Source of the DNA: Dimargaris cristalligena
Taxonomy: Eukaryota; Kickxellomycota; Dimargaritomycetes; Dimargaritales; Dimargaritaceae
Length of the DNA: 34,699 bases
Direction: 5' to 3'
Assembly: GCA_027576995.1 (NCBI GenBank)
Contig: JANBQC010000204.1
Coordinates: 8,080 to 42,778, forward strand
Part shown: positions 10,798-20,412 of the stretch, piece after piece
Position numbering within the stretch: the first letter of the stretch is position 1
Layout of the letters: each line of letters opens with the position of its first letter
Position numbers and translations under genes: made by a program
The notes under the pieces: model-generated
What the model was told of the DNA's origin: nothing
The model's database searches: none
The model's input: only the letters and a program-made list of their open reading frames with translations

Positions 10798-11082
10798 ATG
10801 CGCCCCCAGTCGGTTACTCGTGCACTTTTGTACCTCACGTTAGCTGTGTACCTTGCGGCACCCTTAGCAACCGCCCAGCCTCTTCCCGCCCCACCCGCTA
10901 AGACATCTACTAAATCAGCCGCTCCTGCTCCCAAACCGGGGCTTTGGGGTAGAGCCAAGGGTGCAGTTTCAAAGGTAGTTAATAAGGGTAAAGAGTTGGT
11001 TAGTAAGGCCGCCAATTCCACTGTTGGCCAGGCAGTGACGCAGGGGCTGGCCAACGGGTTAATGGTGAGGGCGGGCATGTAA
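10798..11082 (+). CDS. Small secreted cationic protein, 94 aa
   Basis: ATG follows a purine at -3 (ACC ATG). Residues 1-26 form a classical signal peptide: basic start, long Leu/Ala core, cleavage-type ATA ending before QP. A Pro/Ala/Lys linker (about 27-47) leads into GLWGRAKGAVSKVVNKGKEL, and then about 25 more residues with alternating Lys/Ala/Val/Gly, giving an amphipathic helix pattern with net positive charge. There are no cysteines. The shape (signal, Pro-rich spacer, cationic amphipathic end) is that of secreted membrane-active or wall-associated peptides, but no family is recognised, so activity is only inferred. A TATA-like element lies about 210 nt upstream. The ORF is short but has GC-rich coding composition unlike the flanking spacer, and the antisense frame has no sensible product. 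Confidence 0.62.
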   Translation: MRPQSVTRALLYLTLAVYLAAPLATAQPLPAPPAKTSTKSAAPAPKPGLWGRAKGAVSKVVNKGKELVSKAANSTVGQAVTQGLANGLMVRAGM

Positions 11083-11869
11083 TGTATTAATTATCATCTC
11101 CCCCCCAAAAAAAAACACCCAGGCCCACCTCATATTCCCACTCATGCTTCTATTATGGCAACCATTTGGTCCAGTTCGACCACGTTCTAAACAGCATCTC
11201 CATTATATCTATTCCAACTACCGTTATCGATTATGCATCAAAACCCCTCATTTTGACCGTATCAATAAATAGCATCGTATTTTCTTTTGATTGGATACAG
11301 TTTATTGTGTGAACAGTTAATTTACCTTATGAAACTGGGTCGTTACAGTTTGAAATAAATACTACTCCACGAGCTAATTTTCGCCCTATTAAGTGGGGTG
11401 GTTTGGGATATCGCTGGCCCATACAAAAGTATTTAGAACCATATTATGGCATTCCATGAATATTTATCGACGATTGATTATATTGTAATGGAGGGCTTCG
11501 CCAGTCCACGAAGACCGAATGGCAGCTAGATATCGGCATTCCTTCCAACTGTATCCTCTCCGATAAAGTATACATTGTGGGGAGGAGGAGGGCAAGCCGG
11601 TGAAAATATAGATTGTCGCGCTTGTCGGTTGAGGATTGGCCCCATGACTACAACCACACCAATCCTTAGCCCGATGGTGAACCAAAAGGGCGTCGCCAGT
11701 ATGGGGTGGATCCCGAGCCATTTTCAATAACCAAAAGTAATAAAAGCACCTATCCGATGATCTACATATTCCGGATAATGCTAGCTCTCCACAAGCCCAA
11801 TCTACCGATGGGTCTCATTGGATTCTAAGCGATAAAATGGGTGTGTGGGGAGGGAAGGGGAGGGGCGAC
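11083..11869. other. Spacer between convergent genes
   Basis: Holds the 3' ends of the secreted-protein gene (AATAAAT near 11265 and 11355 may be its polyadenylation signals) and of RIC1 on the other strand. An 87-codon antisense frame at 11464-11727 shows no domain and is not called. Confidence 0.55.
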
Positions 11870-14800
11870 CTACTCCCCCTCCAACGGAGCGGAGTCGGAG
11901 GCTTTCACCAGGGATAAGGGGGGTGGTGGTTCAATCCCAATGGCCTGAAGGGTGAGTTGCAGCTGACTGTCCGATGCCGCAATCGATTGGAGAAACCGCA
12001 CCAATTCCCGGCACAAGTCCCTATCCTCAACATGGATCGCCGCCTTGAGCAGTCGGAGAAGGCACTCTGTACTGCTTTCCAGGGGTAGTAGGGTCTGCAT
12101 GATAATCAGACTATCCGCCGCCGTCCGTAACTGGCCACAGGCGAGGCATTTGGCAAAAAACCCCTCGGGGCCCTCTAAGGCATGGAAAAGGTGTTTCCAT
12201 AGAGCCGCCTCCGATTTGCGGGCCCAGCGCACAATAGTTTCGAGGCGATGGGCTTCGTACCGATCAATGAGCTGAATCACGGTGGGTAAGAGAGCGCCGG
12301 GATCGTCGGGATCGACCCGGTCGGCCTCGTCCTCCACGACCACATGGAGGAGCAGCTCGAGTATATGGGGAAAGTAGGGGTAGCCGTCGAAATAAGCCAG
12401 ATAAAGTTGCGCCTCCGGGAATAAATGGGACTGGAGTAAGTAACGCACCACCCATTGTACGATCAATTGGGTTTTCTTGGCCAGCGCAAATAGAGTGACG
12501 GGGCCCGCCGATGTCGGGGCGTTGGTGGCATCATCGACCGCCAGCTCCAGACCGAATATCCAGCCCCGTTCATCAGCTACCCCAAGGGGGTAGAAGTCGA
12601 CGGTCAGCTCCTGGGTTTCAATGGCCGGAACCGTCACCTCGCCGATTGGTTCGTAACTGTCCGGCGGTCCCACCCAAATTAGGCATACCCGGGGAGTCGG
12701 TGCAGCCGCCGGACGGTGGCGGCCAGGGGTCGGTACGCTGGGGGATACGGCCAAGTCCGATTCCGGAATACTGTCGAGAATGGTCCGTTGGGCCCGGAGG
12801 TCAGTAGTTCCCCCGTGGGGTGATAATAAAAAGGTAGAGCTGGTTGGTTCCTGGAAAGATTCGTAGGTGTAGACCCAGGCGACCGCGGCCCGGGGAGTAA
12901 ATTGGAGCGTAGAGGCGACGAACCATTCCACCCTGTGGGCCAGGACGGTCGTATGAACGGTAAGGGCCGATGTCGGGTTGGTGTCGGTTAAGGACGACAA
13001 CGACGACGAAGGAGGAGGAGGAGGATGGGTGGGGGTATCGATGGGGGTTCGCAGGAAGAGGGCCATTAGGCGGCCACCCACGTGTAGGATCAGGCTGGGG
13101 CAGGGCGGAGAGCCGGGAACAGCGGAGGGAAACCAGAGGGACCGGCTGAAGGACCGAATATGCCAAGGGTCAGGGGTAATCGAATTGACCGTCCAGCGAC
13201 GGACATGAACCAGGTGAAAGGAGCGGACCTCGGCCAATGAACCACTCTCGGGTGTAGCGGGGGATGATACTTGGCTAGCCGATCGATGTCGGGTAGTACC
13301 ACTTCGGTCGGCGCTACCGGTCCCTCCCAGTGCGGGGGTACGGTCACTCCGAATTAAGTATTCGTCGACGTGTCCGGCGTAGTCTAAAACCATGATGCAA
13401 TCCTTTTGGCACTCCAGGCGGACCGCGGGGCACGTTAGGGCCCTCCGGTAGACGACGTGTTGATCGTCGATCCCTAGGAGACGGGAATACACCCGCAACT
13501 CGGATTTTTGGTATTCCCAGTCCCGGCCCTGTCGCACCCTATTGTCGCGGAAGGGAGAGGCTGCGGCCGCCAGCACCGTAGGATCGGCGGCCGTGGCGTC
13601 CGGGTTAAGATTGGCGGCCGTTACTAGCCAGTGGTGGTGCCACACCAGCCCACCCTGGCAGGCGAACCGGGCTTCGGCGGCCTGATTGCGGAACATTTTC
13701 CACTTTTGCGACCCGCGGCTGTAGTAACAGAAGCCCCGCCGCCCCGCGATGGCGACGTAGCGGTTGGTCAAGTCGGCCGCCACATACCGAATCGGCCAGT
13801 GGGTGGATAGATACATGGACGGGTAGGAGATGAGGTTCCAGGCCAAGTCGGGATTGCTGGTCGACTCCAGAGAGGGCCAGTGGTGCGGGGCGGCGTCAGG
13901 GTCCGCCAGATTGGGAAAATTCATCAGGTGGCTAAAGTCGCCCCGGAAGGAGGAGGACGGGGATGCGGTGGTGTGGTCGGGATCTTCGGAACCCTGGGCG
14001 CGTGACGTGTGGCCCATAATTAAATGCCGACTGCTTTGAAGAATAAGGTGGCGCTGATTAGCCAGAGTCGACTGGGTGGTCAGTAGAGCACGGGCAAAGG
14101 GGATATTGTACATCTGTGCTAAGGAGCCGGGGGTCGGATTTGCAAGGGTGTCGTTTTCCGGGGGGATGGTTGGTACCCAAAGCTCGGTTCCGCTGGCGTC
14201 CCAGAATAGATGGGCATATAATGGTACAATAGGTCGGTTAGGTGGGCTGAGTGGTTCAATTGGGGACCGGGGGGCGGATCCGGCCAAGGAAGGGGACGAA
14301 CATGCAGCTTGGTTGCCTTTCGATAGTCCGGTTGGGGAATCCTCCTTCATTGTCGGTGGTGCTGCGAGAGGGAACGCACTGAGCCAAGTACCATAGACCG
14401 AGTACTGGTAGATATGGGCAGCTTGGGTGTTGATGGTGAGGACCCCGCCATCCGGAGACCACACGAGGGCAGTAATGAAGGGCCGAGCGGTGGACGGGGT
14501 GGGTAGATCGGCGGGGGTGGGCAATTGAATACAGTGGGAGGGGTTAAGTCGGCCCTGGGCAGCGTTATACGAATACAAATGAACGGCCCCTTCGGTAGTG
14601 GCGATGGCGGCCAGAGAAAAACACGAGTTTAGCGAGACAGCGCTCACTGTGACCGGTTGGGGCAGTTGGCGACTAGCCACGCCGACCCAGTGATGGGTGG
14701 TCAGAGTCGCTGGGGGGCACTCCAATATGGGTTGGAGCTGGGCCAGCCATAGCGTACCTTGTTCGGTCACCCAGAGCCAGCTATCGTGCCAGACGTCCCG

Positions 14801-15451
14801 CTCCATAAAACCGACCGTTTCGCCGGCCAGGCCCAGCCACGGTAAATCGGCCAGCCGGTGGCAGGGATAAATCAGCCGGTGACCCTCCGGCGAACTCGGC
14901 GTATCAATGTCCCATGGCACGTGGGTGAGGGAACTGGGTTCCCGGGTTTGGATAAGAATGCTCGTTTCGGTGGCCCGTAAGCCAACCACGGGTTTCCGGC
15001 GCAGGGCCTGGAGCTGCACCGTTCCCATGATGCGTATCGTATGAATACGGATACCGCCTTCCTCGCCGGGTCCGGGTACGTAGTAGTGGGGCGTGCGGAA
15101 TTGGTACTGGTAGGCCTGGCGGTCGGTTTCCACTACCCAGTAGCGCCGTACGTGACCTCCAGTAGTCAGCACGGCAAATTCGTGCCGATGCCGGTGGCGG
15201 AGGGGTCGCCAAACCAGCTCTTGGAAGGTGCCCGTCTGTTGAATAAGCGGTTCCGTCGCGACCTCAGTAGCCAGGAGCGCGAGTGGCTGCAAGGACCACA
15301 GGTGGAGCACCCGGCTGGTCATGGCCACCAGGAGCGACCGGTCGGGATTCGATAGCACGCGGAGGATGGGGTCATGGGCGGGCAGGGGCGGAGAAGGAGT
15401 CAAGCCATCGTCTAGGGTGACGATTTTAGGGCTAGCCAGGAGCCAGTACAT
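11870..15451 (-). CDS. RIC1: RIC1, subunit of the Ric1-Rgp1 guanine nucleotide exchange factor
   Basis: Single exon, 1193 aa from the ATG at 15451. The frame stays open 11 codons further to a TTG, but RIC1 proteins begin MY(F/W)L, so the ATG giving MYWLLASPK is the start. The N-terminal two thirds has repeated beta-propeller-like strands with WD-type endings (e.g. VLHLWSLQPL, VHLYSYNAAQ, ITALVWSPDGG). Low-complexity Ser/Pro/Thr inserts separate them. The C-terminal RIC1 domain (about 960-1150) contains FPEAQLYLAYF, PYFPHILELLLH, KSEAALWKHLF and CRELVRFLQSI, all family landmarks. Known: with Rgp1 it activates Ypt6/Rab6 on Golgi membranes to drive endosome-to-Golgi retrograde traffic. The length is about 140 residues above yeast Ric1 and below the human protein. 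No introns or breaks are seen. Confidence 0.93.
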   Translation of the reverse strand: MYWLLASPKIVTLDDGLTPSPPLPAHDPILRVLSNPDRSLLVAMTSRVLHLWSLQPLALLATEVATEPLIQQTGTFQELVWRPLRHRHRHEFAVLTTGGHVRRYWVVETDRQAYQYQFRTPHYYVPGPGEEGGIRIHTIRIMGTVQLQALRRKPVVGLRATETSILIQTREPSSLTHVPWDIDTPSSPEGHRLIYPCHRLADLPWLGLAGETVGFMERDVWHDSWLWVTEQGTLWLAQLQPILECPPATLTTHHWVGVASRQLPQPVTVSAVSLNSCFSLAAIATTEGAVHLYSYNAAQGRLNPSHCIQLPTPADLPTPSTARPFITALVWSPDGGVLTINTQAAHIYQYSVYGTWLSAFPLAAPPTMKEDSPTGLSKGNQAACSSPSLAGSAPRSPIEPLSPPNRPIVPLYAHLFWDASGTELWVPTIPPENDTLANPTPGSLAQMYNIPFARALLTTQSTLANQRHLILQSSRHLIMGHTSRAQGSEDPDHTTASPSSSFRGDFSHLMNFPNLADPDAAPHHWPSLESTSNPDLAWNLISYPSMYLSTHWPIRYVAADLTNRYVAIAGRRGFCYYSRGSQKWKMFRNQAAEARFACQGGLVWHHHWLVTAANLNPDATAADPTVLAAAASPFRDNRVRQGRDWEYQKSELRVYSRLLGIDDQHVVYRRALTCPAVRLECQKDCIMVLDYAGHVDEYLIRSDRTPALGGTGSADRSGTTRHRSASQVSSPATPESGSLAEVRSFHLVHVRRWTVNSITPDPWHIRSFSRSLWFPSAVPGSPPCPSLILHVGGRLMALFLRTPIDTPTHPPPPPSSSLSSLTDTNPTSALTVHTTVLAHRVEWFVASTLQFTPRAAVAWVYTYESFQEPTSSTFLLSPHGGTTDLRAQRTILDSIPESDLAVSPSVPTPGRHRPAAAPTPRVCLIWVGPPDSYEPIGEVTVPAIETQELTVDFYPLGVADERGWIFGLELAVDDATNAPTSAGPVTLFALAKKTQLIVQWVVRYLLQSHLFPEAQLYLAYFDGYPYFPHILELLLHVVVEDEADRVDPDDPGALLPTVIQLIDRYEAHRLETIVRWARKSEAALWKHLFHALEGPEGFFAKCLACGQLRTAADSLIIMQTLLPLESSTECLLRLLKAAIHVEDRDLCRELVRFLQSIAASDSQLQLTLQAIGIEPPPPLSLVKASDSAPLEGE

Positions 15452-16046
15452 ATAGAATGGGATACAAATAAGCCTGCCGTTCAAGGAGGTGAGGCGAGAA
15501 CAAAAGGAAATAAGATGAACAGGGCCGCGGAGCTACTGCGGGGTCAAGTAAGAGATGGGGACGATTCAAGAAGCTGGCGGAGAAAGGACAATGGCATCAC
15601 CACACAGTCGCGCAAGTGCAATTAGTATGGGTAAATGGCAATTATAGAGCGGAAATCCAATTCTACCATATGGGAGAAGTTCATTCGGGCAGTATAATGG
15701 AAAATCACCTTGGATGAGACCAATATTACGGGTTAAGGGCTATTCTGCCACATATTTACCCATACATGTATTATGTAAAATTTTATACAGCTGGTTTGAA
15801 TTTCATCCCCATTATGGATATTAACCAGATTAGAAGATACAGGTTCAAGGTGGATATATCCACGGTTGGAATAGTCTAATACGGGAATTAGCAAAGAGAA
15901 ACCTATAGCGCTTTTTACATAAATAGTTGGTTTGTCGGGATTTTGAATAGGTTAGAGAGTTAGTAACTTTATAAACAGAAATCCATTTAATTACTAAAAG
16001 AAGGTCATGAGATACTTGAGTTTATCTTTCATTACTCCATAGAACG
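15452..16046. other. Spacer upstream of RIC1
   Basis: AT-rich promoter-side DNA of RIC1. A palindrome-like string around 15776-15791 (TGTAAAA..TTTTATACA) followed by CAGCTGG resembles the inner edge of the inverted repeat arm near 20480. The match is short, so it is not called as a repeat. Confidence 0.4.
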
Positions 16047-16259
16047 ATGGCCAATTTCTTGACTCAGTTAATCCTTTTAGGGCATCTCTGGGCATACCTC
16101 CATTGTTGGTTTGGAGACGCTTCCCATTTTCCACCAGAGCCATCCAGATACCAGCAGACACCCCCCAGTATCACCATTAGTTCTCGTGGACGGGCCTCCC
16201 GTGCTAACCCCGCGTATAAATACGCCCCTCCCCTCAAGTTACATCCTGATTATTCCTAG
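16047..16259 (+). CDS. Possible small secreted protein, 70 aa
   Basis: An ATG-started ORF whose first 25 residues (NFLTQLILLGHLWAYLHCW) form a hydrophobic signal-like segment. A Pro/Ser/Arg-rich, low-complexity remainder follows, ending in HPDYS. No domain is recognised. Composition is only weakly different from the spacer, no TATA box or splice sites decide the matter, and it may be chance. Confidence 0.28.
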   Translation: MANFLTQLILLGHLWAYLHCWFGDASHFPPEPSRYQQTPPSITISSRGRASRANPAYKYAPPLKLHPDYS

Positions 16260-17287
16260 GCTTAGTAACATATAGTTCACCTCAACAAATCCTTTTACCA
16301 TCGCCCCCAGATAGTACCCAACACATAGGTGCCCATATACCATCATTACCCCCTATTTGTGTTCCTTACTAATTAGTACCGGTCTAGACCATCTCTGATG
16401 TTGTATTCTTAAAAAACCTACGCGCATGGACTCCGGTTTGGTATTTAAGTGTTTAACCACCATGTCAGAGTTTTTGATTATATGCCTAAGCTGGATCTCT
16501 CCCAAACCATCGTGGCTCACACATTCAGCTGGAAAAACAGGCCATGGACTTCCCCACTTAATGCCCGATTGATAAACCCTAAAGTTAAAAGCACTATGCC
16601 ATCGGTCAGTTTGGGCAGGACGCCATTCGTTATCTGGGCATATCCGTGACTTGTTTACTTGGGCCAGATAACTACACCGAAGGGGATATCATCAGCTAAG
16701 TGTATTTTTAATGCTCGATAAACGATGCCTTTGGCTACTAAGTGGCTGTTCAGCCGCTTGAAGTAAGTCGTGAATAATAACACTGCTTGCTTCGCAAAAG
16801 GCATAAGAGCATAAATGGCCTTGATTAAGGATAGACTACACCAATGGTATAGCCCACGTGCCAACCCAATTATCACGTTCAATCTTGAAGACCCCATAGT
16901 AAAGTGGTCCAAAACACACAAGAATCCGAAGAATACATCAGCTGAAATAAGTAACTCACCCAAATTTATTAATAATAGGACTTTCTCCTCTGAAGAGTGG
17001 GAGGAATGAGCGATCAATACAGTCTTTTTGCATTTCACCAACTCATAAATCAACAATTGTAACTCTTAGATATTAAATATATACTGTGAGAAGTGACCCA
17101 GAGTATCTGGTAATCACCAACTTAAAAGTTTATTGATATGGAACAGTAGTGGGAAGATAAAAATAGTGAAAATATCGTTGGATAGAGCCGGAACATGGGT
17201 AGGTTTTGGTATTATGCAGTAGAAACCCTGTAAGTTCCACCAGGTTGCATCCAGTCGTCGTCATCTTCATCGTCAAATAGTGCGGAT
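16260..17287. other. Region with outer end of repeat arm 1
   Basis: No supported gene. From about 16953 rightwards the minus strand aligns with the 3' flank of the plus-strand F-box copy (29244-29541), including the stretch CCTACCCATG..CCGGCTCTATCC and an AATAAA (complement of 17129-17134). The open minus-strand frame at 16655-17056 crosses the end of the homology and is not backed by the second copy. Confidence 0.5.
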
Positions 17288-18394
17288 TTAAATATCGTGG
17301 GGGGAGGCTCCGTTTTTTTTGTACTTTGGTTGGTTTCTCACTAATTCTAGTTGATATTCAAGCTCGCTATGAGGTAGCCATCCCTCATTGAGCTTCTCGA
17401 GTTTGTTGGCCTTGATTAATTCATTGACCGTCTCGCGGTGGACTCGGATGGCCAACTTGGGCTTTCCAAGGGAGTCGCGACGGAAGTGGACAAACCCACC
17501 AGCAGTCCAATCAACTAGAAGACCGAAGTCCCATACTTCGCTCGGATCCTGCGCATTACACTTTTTCTCGGCCGTTGTGAATCCCAATGTACCGGCATAA
17601 CGGCAGTCATACCCGAATGTGTAGTTTCGTTGGTCCTCTGGATCGGTGAAGTACTTGTCGAAGTCCCAATGCAATAGAGTCACGTACGGTTTTAATGCCA
17701 AGTAAGTAAATGGGCGATGCTCCTCAAGCAATCTCTCCAACTCCCTTAAAATGGGGAATTGGTCGATTGTGGCAAGAATCGTGCAGATACCGACTCATGT
17801 GCCATTCGAGGGAATTTTTATACTCTATAACCGATGTTGTCCCGAGATGTTCCTCATTATGAAGCTCACTCGGTAAGTCATCAGCCGGCATACTATCAGT
17901 GTATAATAGTGTCTTCCGAACTAGCTCGATAGTAGACACCCCGGGCCCCACTTCCAAGAAATACAACGCAGGGAATAATACACGCTTATAGGCGCTGCTT
18001 AATCCAGCATAGTCCAGATAATCCCATTCCGCCTTGATTATCTCAAGTTTTACTAGATTCCGCCAAAGTAATCTTGGTTTCCTCTAAAGCCCTCTGGACT
18101 CTCTCAAACCTACTCTCGGCTCTCATGATCTCCTTGGAATATTTCGATCCAGAGCGCTAGGCTAATTGCTGGAGTCGTAGGGATCACTTCATCTATACGA
18201 AGTCCCCCAGTGCTAACCCACTTGGCGGCCGTGAGTGCATCCATCGACTGCATCGGAAAAAGGGTTTTCAACTTTGTTAGGTCTAAGGACTTTATATTGG
18301 ATATCAAATTGCCGAACTTTTTAACCATCTTTTCAACAGTAGACAATCCAGGATTCAATGCAGGCCAGCAACATATAGTGATTAAAAATGGGGA
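17288..18394 (-). pseudogene. Decayed 3' half of F-box-family gene, copy 1
   Basis: Downstream of the TGA that ends the 221-codon ORF, the same frame continues (LSTVEKMVKKFGNLISN...) to a TAG near 18110. Coding then resumes in other frames: one segment around 18040-17724 containing FPALYFLEV, and a last one to 17288 containing YDCRYAGTLGF, LAIRVHRETV and LVRNQPKYKK. Each segment has a counterpart in copy 2, so these were one protein of roughly 550 residues. Copy 1 shows frame changes near 18040-18110 and a 2-nt deletion near 17790 relative to copy 2. Introns could explain one of the breaks, but not all have GT/AG ends. The C-terminal region has no domain I recognise. Confidence 0.65.
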
Positions 18395-19060
18395 TCAGTC
18401 GATGGGGGTAGGAATGGAATCGACATGGGTGAAATTCGACCAGGTAGTATAATGCTCTAAATGAAACTTGTATGGAAACATAGGCGGAGTATTGATTTGC
18501 AACCAGGAGTGTTTGCCTCCTTCTACGGATATTTTGTTATACAGACCAGTTGAGCCTCTCCCATTTGCAAGTATCTGGATCACACGCGTGCACTTGGAAA
18601 GCGCACCATCAAAATAGAGAACACCCCACAGATTATGGTAGACTAAATGACAGAGTGACCTGTGAATTGTTTCGGATAAAACCGGTAGACTTACTTTGAA
18701 AATGTTCGTTCTAACTGTACCGTCTTTGCCGCTAAAATATAAATGGCGATCGGTCTCCGATAAGCGCAAAAGGCTATCTATATCTAATTCACTATAAATT
18801 TGTTGGTGAATCTCATAGGGAAGTTTTGCAAGCTGATAGCCAGGGGTATCTTGAGGACGCTTAACTTGGACGGGAGTTTCGACCTGCATACCACTGCTAA
18901 GAAGAATTGAATTGGGATCATCGCCAGGTTGGTATTCAGCTTCATCTAATGTGATACCCCGGTCTACAGAACAGCACGCGCCCATAGGTTGGGGGCGGGA
19001 AGCAGCGCTGTGGGCTAGGGCCAGGGTTAACAGAGTGACAGGAACAAAGTACGGCTTCAT
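18395..19060 (-). CDS. Secreted F-box-like protein, copy 1 (N-terminal 221 aa intact)
   Basis: ATG at 19060, supported by the TATA box 181 nt upstream and by the paralogue starting at the same place; the frame is open further upstream, but that is promoter. Residues 1-21 form a signal peptide (YFVPVTLLTLALAHSAAS). Residues about 79-110 match an F-box: LPYEIHQQIYSELDIDSLLR followed by LSETDRHLYF. A further 110 residues without known domains end at TGA 18395-18397. Known: F-box proteins bind Skp1 and bring substrates to SCF ubiquitin ligases in the cytosol or nucleus, so a secretion signal is unexpected. If it is real, the protein could act outside the cell that makes it; this is inference. The ORF may be a truncated remnant, because homologous coding sequence continues after the stop. 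An internal Met26 would give MGACCSVD, a myristoylation/palmitoylation-like start, not present in copy 2. Confidence 0.55.
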   Translation of the reverse strand: MKPYFVPVTLLTLALAHSAASRPQPMGACCSVDRGITLDEAEYQPGDDPNSILLSSGMQVETPVQVKRPQDTPGYQLAKLPYEIHQQIYSELDIDSLLRLSETDRHLYFSGKDGTVRTNIFKVSLPVLSETIHRSLCHLVYHNLWGVLYFDGALSKCTRVIQILANGRGSTGLYNKISVEGGKHSWLQINTPPMFPYKFHLEHYTTWSNFTHVDSIPTPID

Positions 19061-19240
19061 TGTCGATAGGCAAAAATAAAGGAGGGGGGTTGGAAAGAAC
19101 AGGGAAGTCAAGAGTAAGCAATTCTTGGCAGTCGAAGACGGCTGGGAAGCGCAAAGCAGCAAAAGGGAAGTTGAATGCTTGCTGGAATATGGTGGGTTGG
19201 GAGTAGGCGGTAGGAAATAAATATGAGGGGGAAATGGCCG

Positions 19241-19249
19241 GTTTATATA
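19241..19249 (-). promoter_or_regulatory. TATA box of F-box gene copy 1
   Basis: TATATAAAC on the minus strand, embedded in a block CGTCCCCGATATATAAACC followed by GGCCATTTCCCC that is preserved almost unchanged in front of copy 2. It lies 181 nt before the ATG; the corresponding distance in copy 2 is 182. Confidence 0.75.
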
Positions 19250-20157
19250 TCGGGGACGGGCGTCAGAGGGGAGTGTACAGGTGAGCAAGGAGAGAGAGAA
19301 AGAGAGGGGGAGATGTGCAGGGAAAATGCATCTACGCCTGCCGGGAATAGTAAAGGCCGGAATCAACCTTGGCCTTTGCCATCCCAAGGAAAATATGGAC
19401 CACGGATATTCAACACTCACATGTACCTTGCAAACGAGAATTGGGGACCTTCCACCAAAAGAAGCCGGAAGGTGTTCCCGGTCTATGCCATTGGGCCAGG
19501 TCGCCTGTTCGTTTGTTAACATATATCCTTTTATACGAAGCAAATCCCACCGCGATGGCCACAGGCTGCAGCTAACAAGCCCTGCGTTTTTATGTAGCGC
19601 AGCCCTGTGTAGTGAACAGCATCATATCCCCTCGTTGTCTTTTCAACTTAGTATCCCGCTTTGTTGGGAAGCTAGCATTCGGAAAATATCCCGCAGCACA
19701 TGGGAGCCCGATCATTCGCCTCGTTATTCAACTCAAGCCACCCGAAAATAGAGGAAAAAGGGTCCAAAAGATCAAAAGAACAGCTAGCCAATGCGACTAC
19801 TGGGGACAGTGCTTGGCACTTGTTTATTTTAATCTTTGGTTATTGTAGGTTGGCACGAACTTCAAACCATGAATTCATGACCAGTGTTTTTTGGTGTGAC
19901 TGTCCAACGAGTACCCTATTCTATTAGACCTTCGGCACGCTGCTTTCCAGCTGTGGCTGAGGCTGTCCAAAGGAGGGGAAGAATAGAGAGTGTGTGTTTA
20001 CATCTACCTACCTAACCTACCCACGGCCACCGCTTCCATGGATATCCGGCGTCTTACGTATTTCCTGCCTTAGTCGACCTTTCAACCTATTCCTCAAGGT
20101 GGTCGAGTGATCCTTACCATCGAGTGTTCAAGTCCATGGCTATGATGGGCTACTCTT

Positions 20158-20412
20158 TCTCATTACCACATACCTTTTCGACCTCTATATACTTGCCAAC
20201 AAGTACTGCCCATAGCCGCAAGGCACCACCAGAAGTAGCAAAGTATAGAAATTAAACATATCGAATGATATTCCTATGCCACCCATTCCGATAGTTCGGA
20301 AAAACAAGGAGACCCCCCATGCACCAAACATACCATTAGGGACTCTTGTCGAATATAGGAGTAGTTGTCCGACCAGACGGCATAACGAAAAATCCGTTGG
20401 ATAAGGCAAAAG
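20158..20412 (-). repeat. Near-identical 255-bp island, arm 1 copy
   Basis: By direct reading, this segment differs from 26314-26569 at three single positions plus the edges, while the DNA on both sides differs much more. It contains an open frame of about 76 codons (20185-20415, minus) that is hydrophobic, with PYPTDFSLCRLVGQLLLYS near its start and LLLVVPCGYGQYLLASI at its end. The frame is identical in both copies from PYPTD on, and synonymous sites are also unchanged, so it may mark gene conversion, an RNA gene or a regulatory block rather than a protein. No known RNA family was recognised. Confidence 0.8.

Noticed and set aside
12045..13208. Open frames antisense to RIC1
   Set aside because: Shadows of a GC-rich coding gene; no independent starts, domains or splice signals.
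15452..15484. RIC1 start 11 codons upstream
   Set aside because: That codon is TTG, and the family N-terminus MY(W/F)L matches the ATG at 15451.
15766..15800. Possible third copy of the inverted-repeat edge (TGTAAAA..TTTTATACAGCTGG)
   Set aside because: Similarity covers only about 30 nt and fades on both sides, so it may be chance in AT-rich DNA.
20189..20197. ATACTTGCC resembling the 5' end of U1 snRNA at the edge of the conserved island
   Set aside because: The splice-site-pairing sequence differs (ATACTTACC expected) and no U1 stem-loop sequence or Sm site follows.
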